NCBI GenBank assembly: GCA_005888695.1
Contig: VBBH01000010.1
Span: forward strand, 1-5,811
Origin: Candidatus Bathyarchaeota archaeon
Lineage (GTDB): Archaea > Thermoproteota > Bathyarchaeia > 40CM-2-53-6
Direction of reading: 5' to 3'
DNA: 5,811 nucleotides
A program made the position numbers and the translations under genes. The stretch's first letter is position 1, and every line of letters starts with the position of its first letter. Of this stretch, positions 1 to 5,324 are shown in pieces. The notes under the pieces were generated by a model that saw nothing but the letters and a program-made list of their open reading frames with translations, was not told the origin of the DNA and made no database searches.

Positions 1-1
1 G

Positions 2-2290
2 ATCGGCTCTCCTGAGAAGGTCGGACTATTCCTAGTGGGGAACGGGCGACCTGTAGAGATCGTCCATGTTCCAGTCGCAAGGAAAATTCGATTCCGTATC
101 CTCTTCCCGGAACCGTCGGAGATGGATCATGTCTTGGCGGGGAAATTGTTCACGCATCCCGAAGTTGCGGCAAGGCTGCGCCTGATGCGTGAGATGATCG
201 AGGGTCACAAGTCGGTGTTACTGTTCACGAATACGCGGTCTATTGCGGAGGTTTTGACGAGCAGGTTCAAGATCTGGGATATCGAATTTCCAGTTTCGAT
301 CCATCATGGCAGCCTTGCAAAACCGTCCCGTATTACGGCCGAACGAGGATTGAAGGATGGACAGTTGAGAGGCTTGATCGCCACCTCCAGCCTAGAGTTA
401 GGAATAGACGTTGGCCGGATTGATTACGTCATCCAGTACATGAGCCCGCATCAAGTGACTAGATTGATCCAGCGTGTTGGACGATCCGGGCATAGTATCG
501 GCCAGATGGCTGATGGGGTCATAATCACCATGGATCCCGACGATACTTTGGAAGCCATGGTAATTGCACGACGGGCTCTAGATGAGGAGATGGAGTTTGT
601 GACTGTTCCCGATAAGCCGCTAGACGTGTTGAGTCATCAGATGGCGGGCTTGCTGATCCAGAATCGCAAGTGGTACGCGAATGAACTGGTGGATATGCTC
701 TCGAAGGCGTATCCGTACCGGAATCTTACAGAGAAAGATGTCATGGCCGTGGCCGGGTACATGTACTCTCGATTTCCTCGCCTGGCCTGGGTCTCGGAAC
801 AAGACAAATTGTTGATGAGGCCGCAGCGAATCAAGTATCTTTACGAGTACTACTTCAACAAGCTCTCGATGATTCCGGACGAGAAGCAGTACTTGATCAT
901 CGACCAGTCGAACGATAGCGCGGTCGGCGTATTGGATGAGGCGTTTGTCGCGGAGCATGGAGAGCCTGGAACTAAGTTCATTGTGCGGGGCTCCGCTTGG
1001 AAGATGATCAGCATCAGAGGAGACAAGATCTACGTCGTTCCAGTGAACGATCCAACTGGGGCAATCCCCAGCTGGGTTGGAGAGGAGATACCTGTCCCGT
1101 ATGAGATCGCTGCCGAGGTAGGGTTGATCAGACGGCGAGTTGATGAGTTGAGGAAACAGGGTAGGACGTTGGCGCAGATTGCGGAGACAATCTCGGAGGA
1201 TTATGAGGCGGACAGGGTGACGAGTAAGAGAGCGATCGCGGATACATATGCCCAGTGTGAAATGGGTGTGCCTGTTCCAAGTGACAAGTTGGTTACTGTT
1301 GAGGAGTGGGATGATTTCGTAATCGTGAACAGTCACTTTGGAACCTTGGTAAATCGTACCCTTGCCCGTTTGGTGGGGCACCTATTGTCTGACGAGGCTG
1401 GGGCAAGCATTGGAATACAGCAGGATCCATATCGGATTGTTTTCCAGTCTCCGGGTGTTATCGGAGCGCAGGATGTAGCGAATGTGTTGAAGAGGTTGGG
1501 AGAGGAAAACATCAACGTTTCGGATATGGCGATCGAGGCTTCGAGGAAGACTGGGCTCTTCAAGAGACGTTTGGTTCACGTGGCTCGTAGATTTGGAGCG
1601 ATCTCGCGCGGTGCCGACTTGTCAAATACTAGTCTTCGACAATTGGCGAAGAGCTTCGAGAATACCGTGATTATGGAGGAAACCGTCCGAGAGACTTTCG
1701 AAAAGGATGTGGACATTCCGAATACCAGCAAGGTCTTAGCGGGCATCGGGACAGGCGAGGTTAGCGTGATTGTAAATAAGGGAAAGGCTAAGCCTAGTCC
1801 GATCGTCCGGGTGGGACTGGAACGGATTAGTCGACGAACTGATTTGATTCCGACGGAGAAGATGAAGAGGATCTTGGTTGAGTCGGCGAAGGCTCGCTTG
1901 TACAATGAGGCCAGGACATTGGTTTGTACCTCGTGCTGGAACTATTCCGAGATCAAAGTTGTGAAGGATCTGTCGAAGGTTGTGAAGTGTCCAGAGTGTG
2001 GCAGCGTGAATATTGGCGTCTTGTCATTGTCAGATGAGGATGTGAAGCGGATCTTAGAGAAGAAGGGTCTCCGATTGTCCGAACGCGAGAAGGATGTTGT
2101 GAAGCGGGCTGAAGAGACTGGGAAACTTGTGGGGAAGTTTGGTGAGATGGCGGTCGTTGTCTTTGCCGCCCGCCGCGTGTCCTTGGACGATGCTGGACGG
2201 ATATTGAGAGTGTCCAAGACACCGTCTGACAGGTTCTTCGACATGATCCTCGAAGCAGAACGGGACGCCCTGAAAGAAAGGTTCCTGTGA
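2..2290 (+). CDS. lhr: Lhr-type superfamily 2 helicase, 5'-truncated
   Basis: ATP-dependent SF2 helicase of the Lhr family, which acts on nucleic acids in repair or RNA metabolism. The frame is open from base 2 (IGSPEKV, the residues that normally follow the SAT of motif III), so the gene starts upstream and the first RecA domain with Walker A and DExH box, roughly 200 residues, is missing here. A GTG at 35 is an internal valine, not a start. Counting from the first codon: motif IV LLFTNTRS at 73-80, HHGSLAK at 101-107, motif V ATSSLELGIDVG at 127-138 and the arginine-finger motif VI QRVGRSGH at 157-164. A winged-helix region and the Lhr core follow, with a conserved PSWVGEE stretch near 356-362. 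A four-cysteine element CTSC...CPEC (642, 645, 663, 666) suggests a zinc ribbon near the C-terminus, then about 95 charged helical residues. The stop is TGA. The family call is firm; which archaeal Lhr subgroup is not. Confidence 0.95.
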   Translation: MGSPEKVGLFLVGNGRPVEIVHVPVARKIRFRILFPEPSEMDHVLAGKLFTHPEVAARLRLMREMIEGHKSVLLFTNTRSIAEVLTSRFKIWDIEFPVSIHHGSLAKPSRITAERGLKDGQLRGLIATSSLELGIDVGRIDYVIQYMSPHQVTRLIQRVGRSGHSIGQMADGVIITMDPDDTLEAMVIARRALDEEMEFVTVPDKPLDVLSHQMAGLLIQNRKWYANELVDMLSKAYPYRNLTEKDVMAVAGYMYSRFPRLAWVSEQDKLLMRPQRIKYLYEYYFNKLSMIPDEKQYLIIDQSNDSAVGVLDEAFVAEHGEPGTKFIVRGSAWKMISIRGDKIYVVPVNDPTGAIPSWVGEEIPVPYEIAAEVGLIRRRVDELRKQGRTLAQIAETISEDYEADRVTSKRAIADTYAQCEMGVPVPSDKLVTVEEWDDFVIVNSHFGTLVNRTLARLVGHLLSDEAGASIGIQQDPYRIVFQSPGVIGAQDVANVLKRLGEENINVSDMAIEASRKTGLFKRRLVHVARRFGAISRGADLSNTSLRQLAKSFENTVIMEETVRETFEKDVDIPNTSKVLAGIGTGEVSVIVNKGKAKPSPIVRVGLERISRRTDLIPTEKMKRILVESAKARLYNEARTLVCTSCWNYSEIKVVKDLSKVVKCPECGSVNIGVLSLSDEDVKRILEKKGLRLSEREKDVVKRAEETGKLVGKFGEMAVVVFAARRVSLDDAGRILRVSKTPSDRFFDMILEAERDALKERFL

Positions 2291-2336
2291 CTTCGGAATA
2301 AGGGGTTCCGGAGTGGACTGGTCATCACGAGTTTTT
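2291..2336 (+). terminator. Hairpin plus T-tract after the helicase gene
   Basis: Directly after the helicase stop, CTTCGGAA (2291-2298) pairs with TTCCGGAG (2306-2313), 8 pairs including one G-U, around a 7-nt loop. A run of five T follows at 2332-2336. In archaea the T-tract is the main termination signal, so this is a reasonable 3' end for the helicase transcript. It overlaps the end of the minus-strand gene remnant. Confidence 0.5.
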
Positions 2337-2529
2337 CTTGCGCTGAAAGTAATCCTCGAATTTCAGAAAGTACTCCTCCGCTGGCCTCATCGCCAAGCAC
2401 AGAATATTTCATCGTGGCCAGTATACCTCTCCCCCCTTCGCGCTCAATTTTCACGAGGAAATGATCGAGTCCATTGGGGAAACTGGGTCGATTCCCAGGG
2501 GAAATCAGGCAAATAGTGCAAGTGTCTCC
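2325..2529 (-). pseudogene. Degraded or frameshifted short gene, unrecognised
   Basis: On the minus strand one frame is open from 2529 and reads like protein between about 2480 and 2385, for example DHFLVKIEREGGRGILATM then KYSVLGDEA, with a possible GTG start at 2454. Past about 2385 this frame loses its protein-like look. The next frame takes over and reads AEEYFLKFEDYFQRKKNS to a TGA at 2325-2327. A one-base shift near 2376-2390 would join them. A GGGGGG run (minus strand, 2431-2436) is another place where an indel could sit. No family is recognised. It lies downstream of the M29 gene on the same strand, 83 nt or more away, and may once have been co-transcribed. Alternatives are a decayed gene, sequencing errors, or chance open sequence. 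The rest of the 2337-2611 gap shows no other gene, RNA or repeat. Confidence 0.35.
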
Positions 2530-2611
2530 TCAGTGAATGTATTCAAATCTTCTGCGTTGGTTGGGTGCTGATGAGCAGGAATTCGATTGAGGGGTTTATC
2601 CAGGGTGCCGG

Positions 2612-3709
2612 CTACTCCCTTTTGCTTTGTCGGCTTGACGCCTGTGATTCCCAGAGAAATCGACCGTTCTCTTGGATGGTCTTGCCATCCATCATGATAC
2701 TGCCCTGATGCATGTTCTTGATGAAGTCCCAGTGGAGAATACTTTCATTCGTACCCCCGTTCTCCTTGTAGGCCCTGCCCATTGCAAGATGAATTGTGCC
2801 TCCGATCTTCTCGTCGAAGAGGATGTTCTTTGTGAATCTGTCGATGTTGAGGTTCATTCCAACGCCAAACTCTCCCAATCGCTTGGCACCATCATCAATA
2901 TTGAGCTGTTCTCTGAGAAAATCCTCGTTCTGTTCAGCGGACACGTCCACAGCCTTCCCATCTTTGAAGTTGAGATCGACGCCTCTGACCTCTCTTCCTA
3001 ACCGGATGGCTGGTAGGTCGAAGTATATTTCCCCGTTAGCGCTGGTGTCCAACGGAGCGGTGAAGACTTCGCCGCTGGGTACATTGTGAATAGGGTCACT
3101 GATTACCGGCGTTCTTCCTCTGATCGAGAACTCAAGATCTGTTCTCTCTCCGATTAATCTGATCTTGTCAGCCGCTTTCATCAGAGTCGCCAGTTTCTCC
3201 ATGCGGGCGTGCTGCGCCTCGACATCTAGGAGTATGGCTCTATAGACGAAGTCTTGGTACTCTGATAGGCTCATTCCTGCCTCTTGCGCATAGGCCTCGT
3301 TCGGATACTGTGTGAGACACCAACGTTTAGTCAGGCGCGTCTCGTTTATTGGATATTGTCCCTTCGAGTACAATGCAAGATTTCTCGGGTCGGTGCTAGC
3401 AAGAGAGCGTAAGTTCGAATCTGATCTTATCCCAATGTACACGTCACAACTAGAGATCAGACTTAGAATGTGTTTGGGCGTAGATGTGAGCGCGTCTCTG
3501 GGAGCGTTGGCCAATTCACCTCGTAAAGCCTCTGAGGGAAGCGCGATAATTATTGGATGAGCCCCTATCCCTGCAGCTTCCTTGTAGATCTCAACCGCGA
3601 GATCCATGCCGTCATCATCGACATGGACGACAATATTATCGTTCTTCTTTACGCGGGTGGATTTGTTGACGATGAACTTAGCATGTTCAATTATTCTAGG
3701 GTCTGTCAT
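2612..3709 (-). CDS. M29-family metallo-aminopeptidase (aminopeptidase T / AmpS-like)
   Basis: Cytoplasmic dinuclear-metal aminopeptidase of peptidase family M29, which removes N-terminal residues from peptides. The 365-residue length is near the family norm, and there is no signal peptide or membrane segment. The N-terminal alpha/beta part is followed by the catalytic region. The expected metal ligands are all present: Glu214 in SGEVFTAP, Glu280 in RLGEFGVG, His307 in GTIHLAMG, Tyr314 in RAYKENGG, and His326 with Asp328 in LHWDF. This suggests an active enzyme. The ATG at 3709 has a Shine-Dalgarno-like GAGAAGGA 8 nt upstream. The last dozen residues (ESQASSRQSKRE) look unlike the usual short family end and may be a drifted tail. 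The gene converges on the helicase and diverges from the zinc-finger gene. Substrate preference cannot be read from sequence. Confidence 0.93.
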   Translation of the reverse strand: MTDPRIIEHAKFIVNKSTRVKKNDNIVVHVDDDGMDLAVEIYKEAAGIGAHPIIIALPSEALRGELANAPRDALTSTPKHILSLISSCDVYIGIRSDSNLRSLASTDPRNLALYSKGQYPINETRLTKRWCLTQYPNEAYAQEAGMSLSEYQDFVYRAILLDVEAQHARMEKLATLMKAADKIRLIGERTDLEFSIRGRTPVISDPIHNVPSGEVFTAPLDTSANGEIYFDLPAIRLGREVRGVDLNFKDGKAVDVSAEQNEDFLREQLNIDDGAKRLGEFGVGMNLNIDRFTKNILFDEKIGGTIHLAMGRAYKENGGTNESILHWDFIKNMHQGSIMMDGKTIQENGRFLWESQASSRQSKRE

Positions 3710-3717
3710 GTGCCTGT

Positions 3718-3725
3718 CCTTCTCA
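3718..3725 (-). promoter_or_regulatory. Shine-Dalgarno of the M29 gene
   Basis: The minus strand reads GAGAAGGA ending 8 nt before the ATG at 3709. Spacing and purine content fit an archaeal ribosome binding site and support this start. A second AAGGAG at 3730-3735 is about 20 nt from the ATG, too far to act on that codon. Confidence 0.55.
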
Positions 3726-3740
3726 ACTACTCCTTAGGCG

Positions 3741-3755
3741 TGATCACCGTGATTA
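3741..3755. promoter_or_regulatory. Near-perfect palindrome upstream of the M29 gene, possible operator
   Basis: TGATCAC-C-GTGATTA is a 15-bp inverted repeat with one mismatch and a one-base centre, lying 32-46 nt before the M29 start. A one-base centre cannot make a good RNA loop, so a dimeric DNA-binding protein is the likelier reading. No regulator gene is adjacent. The operator role is inferred. Confidence 0.35.
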
Positions 3756-3794
3756 CAGGTTTCTCTCTCCCGACATCGTACGCAAGGCAAGCTT

Positions 3795-3844
3795 TCCGGA
3801 GCAGGAGGAGAGCGAGTAGAGAAATTTATGCCTCTCTCCGGAGC
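3795..3844. repeat. TCCGGAGC direct repeat pair flanking the TATA-like box
   Basis: TCCGGAGC occurs at 3795-3802 and 3837-3844, starts 42 bp apart (about four helical turns), on either side of the AT-rich box at 3821-3830. Each contains the self-complementary core TCCGGA. A paired protein-binding site is possible, but chance is not excluded for an 8-mer. Confidence 0.3.
3821..3830. promoter_or_regulatory. TATA-like box in the divergent intergenic region
   Basis: GAAATTTATG on the plus strand reads CATAAATTTC on the minus strand, so it could serve either direction. On the minus strand it would place transcription start near 3800 and give the M29 mRNA a leader of about 90 nt, in keeping with its Shine-Dalgarno. 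On the plus strand it would start a transcript near 3850 running into the zinc-finger gene. Direction cannot be settled from sequence. Confidence 0.35.
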
Positions 3845-3877
3845 GCCAATATACTGGAAGTCGTGCGATTGTAACCC

Positions 3878-3900
3878 TCGAACCGAATGAAAGGGTTCGA
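3878..3900. repeat. Small inverted repeat upstream of the zinc-finger gene
   Basis: TCGAACC (3878-3884) pairs with GGTTCGA (3894-3900) around a 9-nt loop. An overlapping alternative pairs AACCCT (3873-3878) with AGGGTT (3892-3897). It has no T-tract after it and no known role. Confidence 0.3.
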
Positions 3901-3968
3901 CAGAGAATATGACGAGGAGAGCCCCTTCAGCTAATGATTGGCCGAGGCTATAGGGATTGTCAAGTAAG

Positions 3969-4115
3969 ATGGCGACCAAAACGTCGGCATCTAGAATCCA
4001 TATTCTCGAATGCACAGAGTGCGGTTTCCAGGCGAGGGCTGAAGGCAGCAGGTTGAGCGTTGAAGTCCATCAGAAAGCAACGGGACACTCGGGCATACGC
4101 GAACACTGGCTATGA
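3969..4115 (+). CDS. Small single C2H2 zinc-finger protein (48 aa)
   Basis: A 48-residue protein made almost wholly of one zinc finger: ECTECGF supplies Cys15 and Cys18, and VEVHQKATGHSG supplies His34 and His40 (C-X2-C-X15-H-X5-H). Similar one-finger proteins with an H..(K)TGH end are common in archaea and are thought to bind nucleic acid or proteins, though few have known roles. The ATG at 3969 is the only sensible start; no clear Shine-Dalgarno precedes it. The stop (TGA, 4113-4115) lies 36 nt before the secreted-protein gene, so the two may share a transcript. A competing open frame on the opposite strand (3734-4015) lacks any recognisable motif. The zinc-finger spacing makes this the better call; target unknown. 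Confidence 0.72.
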   Translation: MATKTSASRIHILECTECGFQARAEGSRLSVEVHQKATGHSGIREHWL

Positions 4116-4151
4116 TATTCTAGGCAAATAGGACGGGCATTCATTCAAGCA

Positions 4152-4469
4152 TTGGGGCATAAGATTGGCCTAGCGATCATTATCCTGGTCGTTTTCACTG
4201 GCGTGGTGGCTGGTCTTGTGTATGCTCCGGGTTCGCCTGGTCTACCCTACCTGAGTCCGACTTATCAAGCTCAGAGAGTTATTTTCCAATATGAAGGACC
4301 GACTGCTCTGGGACTAATTTACGAAGTCTTGTATGTCCCTAACACTCCAACACTCATCATAATTCTAGGAGCGAACGGTTCCCAGACACGGTACGGCGGC
4401 GTCTGGACGTACGGTGCGAGTTCAGCCCAGGGGAGTCTTTCCCTCTCCCGTCACAATAAGCAACGCTAG
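4152..4469 (+). CDS. Secreted or membrane-anchored protein, N-terminal part (frameshifted)
   Basis: N-terminal piece of an envelope protein. Residues about 4-24 form a hydrophobic segment (IGLAIIILVVFTGVVAGLVYA) after a short charged start, either a signal peptide or a membrane anchor. The extracellular part that follows is rich in beta-type residues and has an N-glycosylation sequon (NGS). The start is a TTG at 4152. Upstream in the same frame lies only a stop at 4113-4115, with no ATG or GTG between, and no good Shine-Dalgarno. From about 4431 the frame becomes unlike the rest (SLSLSRHNKQR) and stops at 4467-4469, while the next frame continues as a plausible protein. Removing one G from the GGGG at 4430-4433 joins the first 93 residues to GVFPSPVTIS and gives one protein of 281 residues. 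No archaeal class III pilin cleavage motif is seen. Confidence 0.6.
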   Translation: MGHKIGLAIIILVVFTGVVAGLVYAPGSPGLPYLSPTYQAQRVIFQYEGPTALGLIYEVLYVPNTPTLIIILGANGSQTRYGGVWTYGASSAQGSLSLSRHNKQR

Positions 4470-4998
4470 AACGTACCTCGTGATCCCAGCCAACCCCTGC
4501 CCCGATCAATCCAAGATTCCAACTGCTGGATTTGATGTGCATATTGGGCTGTACACCGATTCTCCTCTAAACTCTCTGATTTTCAAGTTCGCATGCATCG
4601 AGGGACTTTACCTCGGAGCAGTGACACTTGGAAATCCTCACATCGTCATACCCAATCTAGCTCAATCTAACACCAGCGGACAGGAATCGCTCAACCTTAC
4701 CAGCTACATTTTCCAAAACAGCATGAACGTAACACTGACCGTTAAGAATACAGGTAGTGTTGGACTCGGCTTGGTTGGGTATTACGTTAAGGACACGGCC
4801 AACAATCAGTACTCCCAATCATTTTGGGGTCCTTTGATCAGTCCAGGGTCGACCGCGGATGCAAGTATCTTGATCAGCAATGCTTGTGCCAGCTGCAGTC
4901 TCTCTGGCGCATCGTTTCTCTTCACTGCGGCTAGAACATATTTCGTAATACTTGTGACAGCACGGAATAATCTGGTCATATTCGCTTTGACCGAATAA
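4414..4998 (+). CDS. Secreted or membrane-anchored protein, C-terminal part (frameshifted)
   Basis: C-terminal 188 residues of the same envelope protein, meaningful from about 4432; the GTG at 4414 is probably not a real start, since it has no ribosome binding site and the preceding residues are not protein-like. The sequence is beta-rich and non-cytoplasmic in style. It has sequons NTS, NLT and NVT, a TLTVKNTGSVGLGLVGYYV stretch that resembles the Ig-like or CARDB-like domains of archaeal surface proteins, and an end FTAARTYFVILVTARNN that recurs, as I recall, in secreted proteins of this archaeal group. Cysteines (NPCP, FACIE, CASC) could form disulfides. The stop is TAA at 4996-4998. It may be a live gene with a sequencing error, a pseudogene, or a +1 recoded gene. 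Function unknown; cell-surface structural or binding role inferred. Confidence 0.65.
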   Translation: MRVQPRGVFPSPVTISNARTYLVIPANPCPDQSKIPTAGFDVHIGLYTDSPLNSLIFKFACIEGLYLGAVTLGNPHIVIPNLAQSNTSGQESLNLTSYIFQNSMNVTLTVKNTGSVGLGLVGYYVKDTANNQYSQSFWGPLISPGSTADASILISNACASCSLSGASFLFTAARTYFVILVTARNNLVIFALTE

Positions 4999-5030
4999 CA
5001 TCGAAATCCTCTGAAATTCTATTATAGGTT

Positions 5031-5087
5031 GGAAAAAATAGGAGTTTTCCGCCCGGCTCACATAATGTGCGCCGGACGGTCCGGGCG
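5031..5087 (-). terminator. GC-rich nested hairpin with T6 tract, terminator of the small minus-strand gene
   Basis: Read on the minus strand, just after the TAA at 5089-5091, CGCCCGG (5087-5081) pairs with CCGGGCG (5056-5050), and CACATTATGTG inside can form a second stem. T6 follows at 5038-5033. This is a strong terminator for the minus-strand gene. On the plus strand, GGAAAA (5031-5036) pairs with TTTTCC (5045-5050) and may also end the secreted-protein transcript, so the element could work both ways. Confidence 0.55.
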
Positions 5088-5088
5088 T

Positions 5089-5202
5089 TTACCTGACCAG
5101 TCCTCTGTTTAGCCAGATTGCCCATGCACGAGATAGTTCCATTCGTTCCTTGTCGAATCTTGTGTGATTCATTTGCGTTCTGAACGGGTAAATGGTCGTC
5201 AT
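5089..5202 (-). CDS. Small protein of unknown function (37 aa)
   Basis: A 37-residue minus-strand frame from ATG (5202) to TAA (5089-5091): MTTIYPFRTQMNHTRFDKER followed by MELSRAWAIWLNRGLVR. The composition is protein-like, with charged residues and an amphipathic, tryptophan-bearing C-terminal helix (RAWAIWL). In-frame sequence above the ATG runs into a TAA after seven codons, so ATG is the natural start. No clear Shine-Dalgarno is present. CATAA at about -26 to -22 could be a weak TATA box for a leaderless transcript. The stop is followed within two bases by a hairpin and T6 tract, which supports a real transcription unit. No family is recognised. A remnant of a longer gene is possible, and so is a chance frame. 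Confidence 0.5.
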   Translation of the reverse strand: MTTIYPFRTQMNHTRFDKERMELSRAWAIWLNRGLVR

Positions 5203-5203
5203 G

Positions 5204-5231
5204 CCATATAACGGTCGGGCACGTTATGTGG
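5204..5231. repeat. 10-bp stem inverted repeat abutting the small gene's start
   Basis: CCATATAACG (5204-5213) pairs with CGTTATGTGG (5222-5231), ten pairs with one G-U, around the 8-nt loop GTCGGGCA. It lies 1 nt upstream of the minus-strand ATG, in the region between divergent genes. It overlaps a direct repeat of GGGCACGT (5217-5224 and 5230-5237). It could be a protein-binding site or an RNA hairpin; nothing in sequence decides this. Confidence 0.4.
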
Positions 5232-5242
5232 GCACGTAGTGT

Positions 5243-5259
5243 AGTTACTAGAAGTTACT
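5243..5259. repeat. AGTTACT direct repeats, one helical turn apart
   Basis: AGTTACT occurs at 5243-5249 and 5253-5259, starts exactly 10 bp apart, about 36 bp before the TATA box of the DUF4242 gene. Same-face spacing upstream of a promoter suits an activator site, but the repeats are short. Confidence 0.3.
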
Positions 5260-5294
5260 TGCACAGGCCAGTCAAAACATCGACTCGTCAAACC

Positions 5295-5303
5295 TTAAAT
5301 TTA
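5295..5303 (+). promoter_or_regulatory. Archaeal TATA box of the DUF4242 gene
   Basis: TTAAATTTA is centred 26 nt before the ATG at 5325, with AAACC just upstream as a possible BRE. Archaeal transcription starts about 25 nt after the TATA centre, so the mRNA would begin at or next to the ATG, a leaderless transcript. This also argues against the longer frame that opens at 5226, which would have the promoter inside its coding sequence. Confidence 0.65.
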
Positions 5304-5324
5304 GAACGAGACCAGCTCTGGCCC

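Noticed and set aside
1..4. GATC at the very start, as in a clone end
   Set aside because: A four-base match is expected often by chance and says nothing about the source.
620..1381. Long minus-strand open frame of 253 codons
   Set aside because: It lies wholly inside the helicase gene, antisense to conserved Lhr sequence, has no recognisable motif, and reads as a shadow.
2313..2516. Plus-strand frame of 67 codons after the helicase
   Set aside because: Composition (Trp, Gln, Arg, Ser-rich) is not protein-like, and the opposite strand reads better.
3887..3934. Plus-strand 15-codon frame MKGFDREYDEESPFS
   Set aside because: Protein-like but too short to support, with no ribosome binding site; at most a leader peptide.
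3734..4015. Minus-strand frame with an ILDADVLVAILL start that hints at a PIN domain
   Set aside because: Only the first dozen residues resemble a PIN strand and no further acidic residues fit. It overlaps the zinc-finger gene, whose Cys2-His2 spacing is specific.
5088..5230. Possible C/D-box small RNA (two CTGA copies at 5093 and 5180)
   Set aside because: No matching C box (RUGAUGA) at the right spacing, and the stretch is better read as a minus-strand gene.
5226..5324. Extended N-terminus of the DUF4242 protein from GTG or other upstream codons
   Set aside because: It contains the TATA box and does not match the family, which starts at MPKY.
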